Assembly (NCBI GenBank): GCA_035537875.1
Contig: DATLLJ010000002.1
Span: 1 to 64,000, forward strand
Reading direction: 5' to 3'
DNA from: DATLLJ01 sp035537875
Lineage (GTDB): Bacteria > Acidobacteriota > Vicinamibacteria > Vicinamibacterales > CAVVIG01
DNA length: 64,000 bases
Shown: piece after piece, positions 8,114 through 16,019 of the stretch
Position numbering within the stretch: the first letter of the stretch is position 1
Layout of the letters: the number at the start of each line of letters is the position of its first letter
Program-made: the position numbers and the translations under genes
The notes under the pieces: generated by a model
Told to the model about the DNA's origin: nothing
Seen by the model: only the letters and a program-made list of their open reading frames with translations
The model's database searches: none

Positions 8114-9310
8114 CTATCTGCCCATCTCCAGATTTCGCGGCGCGATTGCGAGCCGGATTTGTTGATCCGGCAGCCACCGGTACCCTCCCGTCGACGTTCC
8201 GCCGTTGGAGAACAGCAGGCCGGCCGGACCGCGCAGCGCCCGGTTGGCCGCCTGCACTCTGAGCGTGACGCCGACCCGCCGGACGCGGAGAAGATCCGCG
8301 TCCCATCGGGTCTGGCTTGCCGCGTCCGGACACCACGGGCCGTCGGTTAGCCGGGCCTGTGTAAGCGGCACGAGGCCGCTCGACCCGCCCAACGCCAGAT
8401 TGTCTAATCGGGGAAGATGCACTCCGGTCAATGGGTCGACGATGAATATGCAGTTCTCGCCTGGCGGGTAGCCCTGTGTCGGTATCTGCCGATCGGGAGT
8501 TGGCGGTGCCGGACCGTACGACGTCCATGGTCCGACTGGTTCGGTGACCGCCCTCCCGGTGAGCACCGGTGGGTTGGGGTCGCCAAAGTACTCGAACTCG
8601 AGGGCGACGAGATGATCGACGACGGGCACGTCGTTGCCGTTGCCACCGTCGTTCACCACGAGCTGATAGGTGTCCGTGACCCGGTTCACTTTCAGGGAAT
8701 AGACGACGTTGACGAGCTGGGCCACGGTCGTGGTGTTCGCGTCGTAGGATGCGGACGTCAGCCCTCGACCTACCCGTTGTGCCTGTAGAGGGTTGGACCG
8801 CGCGTCGGTCACGGTGAAGGTGTCGTACTGCCCGCCGGCGTCGTACAGCACCAGTCGCATGTCCTTTCTGAAGCCGCACACGGGATCGGCAACCGGGCAA
8901 CCGGAATCGATATTCAAGCTGATCTCCCCTGAGACGCCGCCCGGTGCTGCGGCTGACAGCGTCGTCTGCGCCGCCGTTGACGGGACGAACATCACCGTAA
9001 TGGTGTCTTTGGAAAAACTGCCGACCGGGTCGTCCTGGCCGGTGCCCTGGCGGTACGGCAGCACTGGCGCAAAGAACTGCGCCAGCGGGCCTCGGTTGGG
9101 ACCTCGATCGGCGCCCGCACCGGCGTGGAGCAGATCGCCATAGAGCGTGCCGGCGGCGACGCGCAGGCGCTGGTGCATGTCGACGGCTTCTTCTCGCACG
9201 GAGAAATGTCCCTCGCTCGAACGAACGAGTGCGAGCGCAGCGGCCGTTACCGACAGGGCGAGCGCCGTCGCCACGAGCGCCTCGATCATCGAAAATCCCC
9301 TCTCGTACAT
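8114..9310 (-). CDS. PilW-like minor pilin
   Basis: A 398-residue class III-signal protein: leader MYERG, then FSMIEALVATALALSVTAA with the conserved Glu at +5, as required by prepilin peptidase. The long C-terminal globular region contains PVADPVCGFRKDMRLVL and ends in a typical PilW hydrophobic-charged pattern. The ATG at 9310 overlaps the upstream pilV stop (TGATG), so the two are translationally coupled. It probably joins PilV and PilX in the pilus priming complex. Confidence 0.85.
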   Translation of the reverse strand: MYERGFSMIEALVATALALSVTAAALALVRSSEGHFSVREEAVDMHQRLRVAAGTLYGDLLHAGAGADRGPNRGPLAQFFAPVLPYRQGTGQDDPVGSFSKDTITVMFVPSTAAQTTLSAAAPGGVSGEISLNIDSGCPVADPVCGFRKDMRLVLYDAGGQYDTFTVTDARSNPLQAQRVGRGLTSASYDANTTTVAQLVNVVYSLKVNRVTDTYQLVVNDGGNGNDVPVVDHLVALEFEYFGDPNPPVLTGRAVTEPVGPWTSYGPAPPTPDRQIPTQGYPPGENCIFIVDPLTGVHLPRLDNLALGGSSGLVPLTQARLTDGPWCPDAASQTRWDADLLRVRRVGVTLRVQAANRALRGPAGLLFSNGGTSTGGYRWLPDQQIRLAIAPRNLEMGR

Positions 9311-9765
9311 CAACCAGCCCTGCGCGCTTTCACGCTGACGAGATGCGCCGCGCCAGGCACGTTCGGCCGGGACGCATTCCACGGGATGACGACCACCTGC
9401 AGCTGCACTCCTTCACGCGAGCTGCCCGACAGCGGCTCGACGGACCAGCGGCGCACGAACACCGTGCCGACAGGCGGCAATGTGAGGGTGGCGTTCAGTG
9501 AGGTCCCGTCGACGCTGAGATAGTCGACGTACGGCGGCGTGTTGGCTCCAAGCGTGCCGGGCGGCGACAACCCGAGACCGATCGCGTCGGCCCGCAGCGC
9601 TTCGAGCTTCTGTTGCGCAGCCAGCAGAGCCATCGACGAGCTGTGCGCCAGTCGGCTCGCATCGGCCGAAACCACGAACAGGTGAGCGAGCGAGGCCACT
9701 CCTACTATCACGATAGTGGTTGCCACCAGCACCTCGACGAGTGAGAAACCGGTCGCCGCTTTCAT
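9310..9765 (-). CDS. PilV-like minor pilin
   Basis: A 151-residue prepilin-like protein with leader MKAATG followed by FSLVEVLVATTIVIVGVASLAHLF, including the +5 Glu. The segment SSMALLAAQQKLEALRA after the helix is typical of PilV/GspI minor pilins. The frame is open upstream to 9966, but ATG 9765 places the prepilin leader correctly. It is first in the minus-strand operon pilV-pilW-pilX and overlaps pilW by one base. Confidence 0.85.
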   Translation of the reverse strand: MKAATGFSLVEVLVATTIVIVGVASLAHLFVVSADASRLAHSSSMALLAAQQKLEALRADAIGLGLSPPGTLGANTPPYVDYLSVDGTSLNATLTLPPVGTVFVRRWSVEPLSGSSREGVQLQVVVIPWNASRPNVPGAAHLVSVKARRAG

Positions 9766-10066
9766 GTGCTTGCGCACAGTGGCAAGTGGCGTTCCACGGA
9801 ACCACAATCGACACTCGTCACAAAATTGCCGGGATTTCGAGCGGCACGCCCAGTGGAGCCGATCATGAGGTTGCAGCTGCTGCCAATTGTGCCTGCCAGA
9901 TCGATCCCAAAATCTGCGTGGCGACAGAATCGTGATTGCTTGTTCCACAACGTTACAGGGAGCCACTGACGAGACTCGGTGTCCCCGACTAAACCCAAGT
10001 GTGCAAACAGGCTAGGGGCAGTCGATCGTCGTGGCACCCCGGTTGCTGAATGACGCCGGAGAGACT
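9766..10066. other. divergent intergenic region between the two minor-pilin operons
   Basis: About 300 bases separate the start codons of pilV (minus) and the FimT/GspH-like gene (plus). It must hold promoters for both operons. I see no convincing sigma-54 pair (GG-N10-GC), no clear sigma-70 hexamers and no coding potential. A purine-rich GGAGAG at 10058-10063 is a good Shine-Dalgarno for the GTG at 10067. Confidence 0.6.
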
Positions 10067-10660
10067 GTGGTCAACTCACCACGCCCAAACGGGTTCTCGC
10101 TTCTGGAAATCGTCCTGGTGGTCGGCCTGATCGGCGTGATCAGCGCGATCGCCGTGCCGATGTTCGGCAACGCTATCGCCGGTTTCAGGCTGAGCGGCGA
10201 TGCCCGCGGCGTGTCGAATGCGGCAGCGGTGGCGAAGATGCGGGCGGCGTCGGACTTCAGCCGCTCCCGGCTCTATATCGATTTGACAGCGAACACGCAC
10301 CACATCGAGCGGTGGAACAAGACAGCCGCGGAATGGCAAGTCGATGGTGGCGTGACGATCCTGTCGACCGGGGTCTCGTTCAACTTCGCTCCCGTCACAG
10401 TCCCGCCGCCCAATACGCAGGCGACGATTGGCCAGGCGAGCCAGTGCCTGGACGACATGGACATGCCCATCGCCAACACCGCCTGCATCATGTTCAACTC
10501 GCGCGGCGTGCCGATCGACCCGAGCTTCGCGCCGACCGGCGCCGACGCGCTGTATCTGACAGATGGTTCAGCCGTGTACGGCGTGACCATTGCCGCCACC
10601 GGAATGCTGCGTCTCTGGCGCGCGCTCCCCGTGGCCGTGCCGACCTGGGTGCTCAGTTGA
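10067..10660 (+). CDS. FimT/GspH-like pseudopilin
   Basis: A 197-residue pseudopilin with leader MVNSPRPNG and then FSLLEIVLVVGLIGVISAIAVPMF, a textbook class III prepilin N-terminus with Glu at +5. The following segment (ARGVSNAAAVAKMRAASDFSR) and a later beta-rich domain match GspH/FimT proteins that prime pilus assembly. I chose GTG 10067 because GGAGAG lies just upstream and the leader length is normal; GTG 10031 would add 12 residues. It opens the plus-strand minor-pilin operon. Confidence 0.85.
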   Translation: MVNSPRPNGFSLLEIVLVVGLIGVISAIAVPMFGNAIAGFRLSGDARGVSNAAAVAKMRAASDFSRSRLYIDLTANTHHIERWNKTAAEWQVDGGVTILSTGVSFNFAPVTVPPPNTQATIGQASQCLDDMDMPIANTACIMFNSRGVPIDPSFAPTGADALYLTDGSAVYGVTIAATGMLRLWRALPVAVPTWVLS

Positions 10661-11163
10661 TCGACGTCAAGTCGGAACGCGGCACGACCCTCGTCGAGAC
10701 GATCGTCGCGACCTCGCTGCTGCTCGTGGTGATGGTCGGGCTGCTTTCGATGGCCGCCGTCGCGACGGTTTATACCGAGAATCACGGGCACCTCGAGGCG
10801 CGCACCACCGAGTACGCGCAGGACAAGATGGAACAACTGCTGGTGCTCGTGTATACCGACGGTGCCAGCGACACCACGATGTTTCCGGCCGCGACGACGG
10901 GCGGGACCGGCTTGGCGGTGGGAGGCAGCTCGGATCCGAACACGCCCGTGAACGGCTACGTGGACTGGCTCGAACAGGATGGCGATCTGCTGGGAGGCGG
11001 CACGACGCCGCCGACCACGTGGTTCTACAAACGCGTCTGGCAGATCTCGAATCTCACGTCCGGCGTCAAGCAGATCACCGTAACGGCGTCGGTCAAGTCG
11101 GCGGTCGGCAACGCGATCGTCCCGAAATCCACGGTCGCGGCGCTGAAAGCTTCGAAGTTCTAG
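10657..11163 (+). CDS. PilV-like minor pilin, TTG start
   Basis: A 168-residue prepilin-like protein: MIDVKSERG then TTLVETIVATSLLLVVMVGLLSMAAVAT. The Glu at +5 and cleavage Gly are present, but Thr replaces the usual Phe at +1. EYAQDKMEQLLVLVYTD after the helix is PilV-like. The start is the TTG at 10657, overlapping the preceding stop as TTGA; no ATG or GTG is suitably placed, so coupling decides this start. It is the second gene of the plus-strand operon. Confidence 0.8.
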   Translation: MIDVKSERGTTLVETIVATSLLLVVMVGLLSMAAVATVYTENHGHLEARTTEYAQDKMEQLLVLVYTDGASDTTMFPAATTGGTGLAVGGSSDPNTPVNGYVDWLEQDGDLLGGGTTPPTTWFYKRVWQISNLTSGVKQITVTASVKSAVGNAIVPKSTVAALKASKF

Positions 11164-11170
11164 GAATCCC

Positions 11171-12196
11171 GTGACCAGAATACGCTCCGACTCCGGCTTC
11201 TCACTCGTCGAGCTCACCGTTGCAACGGGTGTGCTCCTCATCGTGTCGGCGATCGTGACCAACGCGCTGATGCAGATGACGCACGCTCAGACGACGATCT
11301 GGAACCGGACGGAGATGCACAGCGGCATCCGCGGCGCCACCGAACTGCTGCAGCAGGAGGTCGGGCAGGCCGGCCGCATCACGCTGCCGGGGAAAGTCAC
11401 GCTGGCCGCGGCAATCAACCCCGTTCTGGGCGCCTCGCCAGCCGCTCAGCCTAACTGCGATCCTGCGACGCCGCTGGTCGGCGCCGCCGTTATCGGCCTG
11501 AATACCGACGTCGTCGGAGGAAACGCGGTGGACGGCATGTGGGCGTCCGCCGGTCCTCCCGCGTCGTACATTTCGTTGACGACGCTCGACGGCGACAAGC
11601 AGGAGACCGTCCGGGTCGCGGCCATCAATGCAGGAGCCACGCCGCCGACGATCACCGCGTGCTTTCTCAACGACCACGCCGCCGGGACGGTGCTCGTCCC
11701 GTTGGGCGGGTTCGCGACCGGCATCATCCCCGACACGGGGATCGTCAACGGCTCGAGCGGGTCGGTCCTCAAGATGTACGGCGACATCAACGGAGACGGC
11801 CACATGGTGTACGTCGAGTACACGTGCGACACGACCGCCCACAACCTCTACCGCAACGTGATGCCGTTCGATGCTATGAGCAAACCGCCGGTGACGGCTG
11901 CACAGATTCTGCTCAGCAACATCATCGACAATCCCGGTGGCACCCCGTGCTTCACGTATCAGCGGAACACGAGGGTGATTCAAGGAACACCGTTCACGCT
12001 CGTCACCGACGTGGCGATCACGTTAACCGTCCAGACGCAACAACAGGACCCGGTGACCAAACAGTATCAGACCGAAACGAAGGCTCTCCTGAACGTGTCG
12101 CCGCGCAATGTCTTCAACGCCTGGGCGCTCGCGAGCATCGGATACACGGATCGCATTCAGTCGACGCCGGCTACTGTCAGGTCACTGCTGCCATGA
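11171..12196 (+). CDS. PilW-like minor pilin
   Basis: A 341-residue protein with a GTG start at 11171, leader MTRIRSDSG and helix FSLVELTVATGVLLIVSAIV. The segment GATELLQQEVGQAGRI is typical of PilW, as is the long beta-rich C-terminal part with paired cysteines. It lies 7 bases after the PilV-like gene and ends in an ATGA overlap with the next gene. Confidence 0.85.
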   Translation: MTRIRSDSGFSLVELTVATGVLLIVSAIVTNALMQMTHAQTTIWNRTEMHSGIRGATELLQQEVGQAGRITLPGKVTLAAAINPVLGASPAAQPNCDPATPLVGAAVIGLNTDVVGGNAVDGMWASAGPPASYISLTTLDGDKQETVRVAAINAGATPPTITACFLNDHAAGTVLVPLGGFATGIIPDTGIVNGSSGSVLKMYGDINGDGHMVYVEYTCDTTAHNLYRNVMPFDAMSKPPVTAAQILLSNIIDNPGGTPCFTYQRNTRVIQGTPFTLVTDVAITLTVQTQQQDPVTKQYQTETKALLNVSPRNVFNAWALASIGYTDRIQSTPATVRSLLP

Positions 12197-13812
12197 CACA
12201 CGGGTGGACCATCATGCACAGGCACCAGGAACGTGGAATCGCTCTGGTTCTCGCGCTCTTCCTCATGTCGGCGATGTCGGTACTGGCTGCGTCGCTGATG
12301 TTCCTTTCGCAGACCGAGACCTACGCGAGCATGAACTACCGGATGATGTCGCAGTCGCGTTACGGCGGCGAAGCGGCAGTGCACAAGGCGGCTGACTTTC
12401 TCCTGGATTTGAACCAGTATCAGGTCCCAAAAGACGACAACATCCCCGATCCGCTGAGCAATTACTACACGCTCGCCTCGCCGGTGGAGTACATGGGAGC
12501 GCCGGTCGTCCTGTCCGCCCTTCCGGCGTCGCAAGGCGGAAAGGACTCGAACTATCCGGCGCCCTCCGTCCAGACGGCTTTCGCCGCGGCCGCGCAGGGT
12601 GCGCTCACGGCCGGCAACGTGCAGGTCGAGTACAGCGCCTACGCGACGCTTGTCTCGATGCGGGCGTTCACGACTTACGGCGGCGAGCAAGCCGTGGTCC
12701 AGACCTGGGAGATCACAGGAATCGGCGGGTTGTCAGGCGCTCGCAGCGCGACGGTGGAAGTGGTGGCAACCGTCGAGACGCCCAAGGTTCCGGCCAACAA
12801 CTACGCCGCCTTCGCAACCGATCAGGCGTGCGGATCGCTGTACTTTCACGGGAACGTGACCACCAACAGTTACGACTCGCGGTACGGTCCGCCGGGAAGC
12901 GTGCCCGGGAACAGTACCCAGGCCGATGGAGGGGATATCGGCACCAACGGCAACTTTCACATCGAGGGGAGCGTCGAGGTACAGGGCAACGTGTACACAC
13001 CGCGAACCGGTGTCGGCAGCTGCACCGAAGAGCAGGTGGTAGGGCTGGACGAAGACGCGAGCAGCATGGTCACCGGCAGCGTCTTCGCGCTTCCCACCCT
13101 GATGACGTACACCGTGCCGCCGATCACCGCGCCTTACAACGCCACAGTCGAGTTCAGCACCGATATCGAGTTGAGCAACGCGTGTGCGAGTCTGGCGTCG
13201 GCTAGTGCGTCAGTAATACCTGGAGTGAACTGCTTCTTCAATGTCGTGACGAACACGCTCACGCTGGGCGCCGATGGCGTGTCTGGCGAAATCAGCCTGC
13301 CCAACATTGAAGTCGGAAACGGCTACAAGCTGGTCTTCGAGGGAAACAGCAGCCCCTCACAGATTTACAACATCAACAGCCTGAGCGGCAGGGGCGACAT
13401 CGAAATCAACGCCAACACGGACATGGGCGAGTCGAACGAGGCAGTCGTGCTGAAGGTTGCCGGGCTCGACACCGATGGCATGACGGAATTGGCGGTGGTA
13501 CTCGACCTCGACGAGATGTCGTGGAAGCAGAATTCGCCCGCGACCAGGTATGATGCGTCCGCGTTTCAGATCATATACGGCGGCTCCGGCACGATATCCA
13601 TGACAGGCGGCAATCTGCAGTCGGCCGTGACGGTTTACGCCCCCAATTCTGATTTCGAGCTGCAGGGCACACAGGATCTGTTCGGATCGGTGCTGTCGGG
13701 GACCCTCGAAATCTTCGGCAACGCCGGCCTGAGCTACGACCGGAGACTTGCGAACGGCTTCTACGTGGTGGGCTGGCCCATGCTGAGCACGTTCACGTGG
13801 AAGAGGTTTTAG
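12193..13812 (+). CDS. large PilX-like protein with beta-rich C-terminal domain
   Basis: A 539-residue protein. The N-terminus (RHQERGIALVLALFLMSAMSVLAASLMFLSQTE, about residues 10-42) and SMNYRMMSQSRYGGEAAVHKA are PilX hallmarks. Unlike the 219-residue copy at 7416, it carries a long extension (about residues 200-539) rich in Gly, Asn, Ser and Thr with repeated short beta motifs (YFHGNVTTNSY, GNFHIEGSVEVQGNVY, GTISMTGGNLQSAVTVYAP, GTLEIFGNAGLSYD), suggesting a beta-solenoid that could act as an adhesive or tip domain. The ATG overlaps the upstream stop (ATGA). ATG 12214 is an alternative start. It is the last gene of the operon. Confidence 0.8.
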   Translation: MTHGWTIMHRHQERGIALVLALFLMSAMSVLAASLMFLSQTETYASMNYRMMSQSRYGGEAAVHKAADFLLDLNQYQVPKDDNIPDPLSNYYTLASPVEYMGAPVVLSALPASQGGKDSNYPAPSVQTAFAAAAQGALTAGNVQVEYSAYATLVSMRAFTTYGGEQAVVQTWEITGIGGLSGARSATVEVVATVETPKVPANNYAAFATDQACGSLYFHGNVTTNSYDSRYGPPGSVPGNSTQADGGDIGTNGNFHIEGSVEVQGNVYTPRTGVGSCTEEQVVGLDEDASSMVTGSVFALPTLMTYTVPPITAPYNATVEFSTDIELSNACASLASASASVIPGVNCFFNVVTNTLTLGADGVSGEISLPNIEVGNGYKLVFEGNSSPSQIYNINSLSGRGDIEINANTDMGESNEAVVLKVAGLDTDGMTELAVVLDLDEMSWKQNSPATRYDASAFQIIYGGSGTISMTGGNLQSAVTVYAPNSDFELQGTQDLFGSVLSGTLEIFGNAGLSYDRRLANGFYVVGWPMLSTFTWKRF

Positions 13813-13872
13813 GGAGGAGGTAGGAGGTTAGAGGTCAGAGGCTGGAGGTTAGAGGCTAGAGCTTGGAGGTCC
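13813..13872. repeat. degenerate heptamer array after the PilX-like gene
   Basis: Starts immediately after the TAG at 13810-13812. It reads as consecutive seven-base units GGTAGGA, GGTTAGA, GGTCAGA, GGCTGGA, GGTTAGA, GGCTAGA, GCTTGGA. Purine-rich on the coding strand; same family, in reverse complement, as 1-45, 47199-47214 and 60261-60290. Confidence 0.8.
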
Positions 13873-13895
13873 TGCCGTAGACTCTAGCATCGGAC

Positions 13896-15011
13896 ATGCC
13901 GTCAGCGTTCTCGGTCGTCGCGCTCGTTGCCGCCTACAACGAAGCCGACATCATCCACCACGTCATCGCCGACCTGATTGACCAGCACATCGACGTCTAC
14001 TTTCTCGACGATGGGTCCACCGATGACACCGTGAAGATTGTCGAGCCGTTCGTCGGCCGGGGCGTGCTGGCCATCGAACGCCTTCCAGCGCGGGGGATGG
14101 ACTCGAACGTGTTCGACTGGGAGCGCATTCTGCGCCGCAAATCGGCGCTCGCGGCCGAGCTGGACGCGAGCTGGTTCATTCACCACGATGCGGACGAATT
14201 CCGCGAAAGCCCGTGGGCGCATCTCTCGCTTCACGACGCCATCCGCCGGGTCGATGCGCTGGGTTTCAATGCCATCGATTTTGCCGGCCTCGACTTCTGG
14301 CCCGTCGACGACCGCTTCAGGCCCGGGGACGACGTACGTGACGCCCTCACCTGCTACACCGAGTTCGCTCCATACGATCGGGTGCAGATTCGCTGCTGGA
14401 AAAAGACCGCGCACGCCGTCGATCTGGCGTCGAGCGGCGGCCACGAGGCGAAATTCCCCGACCGCAAGGTGTTCCCCCTGCGCTTCCTCCTGCGGCACTA
14501 TCCGATCCGGGGGCAGGCGCATGCGGAACGCAAGATCTTCAGAGAGCGGCGGAACCGGTTCCTCGAGGGTGAGCGCGCCCGTGGATGGCACGTGCAGTAC
14601 GACGGAACCCGGGAAGGGGAATCGTTTCTTCGCGAGCCGGCCTCGCTGACACCCTACGATGCCAATGAGGTCCGCCTGCACTTGACGCTCCCCCCCCGAG
14701 ATGTGGAAGCCCGGGCCGAGCAGGAGCGACTCGGAGCGAGGTTGGAGCAGAGAACCGCCGAGTTCGCAGCGCTTCAAGCATTCTCGTGGCATCAGCGGGA
14801 CGAGCTCGCCAGGCTTCAGGAGGAGGCAGGCGCGCAGTCCGCATACGTCAAGACGCTGACCGCGGCGCTCGCCCAGGCAACCCGTGACATCGAGCGGTGG
14901 CGTGATTCGGTGACAGACCTCACTCGTCGACTCGACGAGCTGCACCGGTCTTTCAGCTGGAGATGCACGTCCCCGGCCCGCACCGTCATCCGGCTGCTTC
15001 GAGGACGCTGA
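13896..15011 (+). CDS. GT2-family glycosyltransferase with coiled-coil tail
   Basis: A 371-residue protein. The GT2 fold starts with VVALVAAYNEADIIHHVIADL (residues about 6-26, abbreviated) and has the nucleotide-sugar DDGSTDD motif and HHDADEFRE as the DXD-like metal site (about residue 90). From about 265 to 355 a coiled coil follows, then SFSWRCTSPARTVIRLL at the C-terminus. Transfers a sugar from an activated donor to an unknown acceptor, presumably at the inner face of the membrane. First of three plus-strand glycan genes, 3 bases before the next. Confidence 0.85.
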   Translation: MPSAFSVVALVAAYNEADIIHHVIADLIDQHIDVYFLDDGSTDDTVKIVEPFVGRGVLAIERLPARGMDSNVFDWERILRRKSALAAELDASWFIHHDADEFRESPWAHLSLHDAIRRVDALGFNAIDFAGLDFWPVDDRFRPGDDVRDALTCYTEFAPYDRVQIRCWKKTAHAVDLASSGGHEAKFPDRKVFPLRFLLRHYPIRGQAHAERKIFRERRNRFLEGERARGWHVQYDGTREGESFLREPASLTPYDANEVRLHLTLPPRDVEARAEQERLGARLEQRTAEFAALQAFSWHQRDELARLQEEAGAQSAYVKTLTAALAQATRDIERWRDSVTDLTRRLDELHRSFSWRCTSPARTVIRLLRGR

Positions 15012-15014
15012 CCC

Positions 15015-16019
15015 ATGCCCGCCGTGTCGGTGATCGTGCCCTGTCACAACCTCGGCCGGTATCTCGACGAGGCGGTCGAGAGCGTACTGAGACAGCGTTT
15101 CCAGGACTTCGAAATCGTCATCGTGGACGACGGCTCGACAGATTCCGAGACCGCTGCCCTGCTCTCCGACTATCAACGGCCCAGGACTCGAGTGATTCGA
15201 ACGCCTCACAACGGGTTGGCGGCCTCGAGAAACTGCGGAATTGCCAACACGAGCGGCCGGTATCTGTGCGCGCTGGATGCTGACGATCGTCTGGAACCCG
15301 AGTATCTCGCCAGGACCGTGCAGATTCTCGAAGAGGACGCATCGGTCGCCTTCGTCTCCGCCTGGCTTCGGACCTTCGGCGACGAGCAGTGGGAATGGAA
15401 GCCCACGCGTTGCGATCTACCAACGCTGCTTTACGAAGACACCGTCCTGACCGCGGCCGTTGTGAGGCGAGAAGCGGTCGCGAGCGTTGGCGGGTTCGAC
15501 ACCCGCATGCCGGTGCAAGGCGACGAGGACTGGGACCTGTGGCTGACACTGGTCGAGCGAGGATATCGGGGCGTCATTCTCCCGGAAGTGCTGTTCAACT
15601 ACCGGCGCCGGCCAGGTTCAATGAGCACGGTGTGCTGGCAAGGCCCGGGACATCTGCCCCTGGCGGAGTACCGCGTGTCGAAGCACGGCGACTCCTATCG
15701 AGCTTACCTCGTCGACGTGCTGCTTCACCAGGATGCCGACACCGCCGAGCTGCTTCGCCGCAACGACGAGAGCGAGCGGTACCTCGCCGAGCTCGAGTCA
15801 GCGCTCGCATCCCGCCGTGAGGAGCTCACGCTTCTGAAATCACGCCTGGGCGCTGCGGCAGATCGACACGCGGACGCTCGACGCGCGATCGAGCTCGAGC
15901 AGGCGTTGCGGTCGGTCTCGGCGGAAGTGGACGCGCTGAGAGCGTCGCTGAGCTGGCGAATCACCCGGCCTCTACGTGACATCTACGGATGGTGGCTCAA
16001 ACGGCGAGGCCATCGATGA
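15015..16019 (+). CDS. GT2-family glycosyltransferase with coiled-coil tail
   Basis: A 334-residue glycosyltransferase: VSVIVPCHNLGRYLDEAV at the N-terminus, VDDGSTDS (about residue 37), ALDADDRLEPEYL as the DXD site (about 90), and QGDEDWDLWLTL as the ED-type catalytic region (about 170). After about 235 comes a Glu/Arg/Leu-rich coiled coil ending in SLSWRITRPLRDIYGWW, a tail shared with the upstream gene. It ends in an ATGA overlap with the fusion gene, so co-translation is likely. Confidence 0.87.
   Translation: MPAVSVIVPCHNLGRYLDEAVESVLRQRFQDFEIVIVDDGSTDSETAALLSDYQRPRTRVIRTPHNGLAASRNCGIANTSGRYLCALDADDRLEPEYLARTVQILEEDASVAFVSAWLRTFGDEQWEWKPTRCDLPTLLYEDTVLTAAVVRREAVASVGGFDTRMPVQGDEDWDLWLTLVERGYRGVILPEVLFNYRRRPGSMSTVCWQGPGHLPLAEYRVSKHGDSYRAYLVDVLLHQDADTAELLRRNDESERYLAELESALASRREELTLLKSRLGAAADRHADARRAIELEQALRSVSAEVDALRASLSWRITRPLRDIYGWWLKRRGHR

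Noticed and set aside
9960..10030. Cyclic-di-GMP (GEMM-type) riboswitch ahead of the pseudopilin operon
   Set aside because: A GCAAACAGGCTAGGGG stretch is vaguely similar to part of the core, but the paired helices and second conserved loop are not present.
13813..13872. CRISPR array
   Set aside because: Units are seven bases with no unique spacers and there are no cas genes anywhere in the window.
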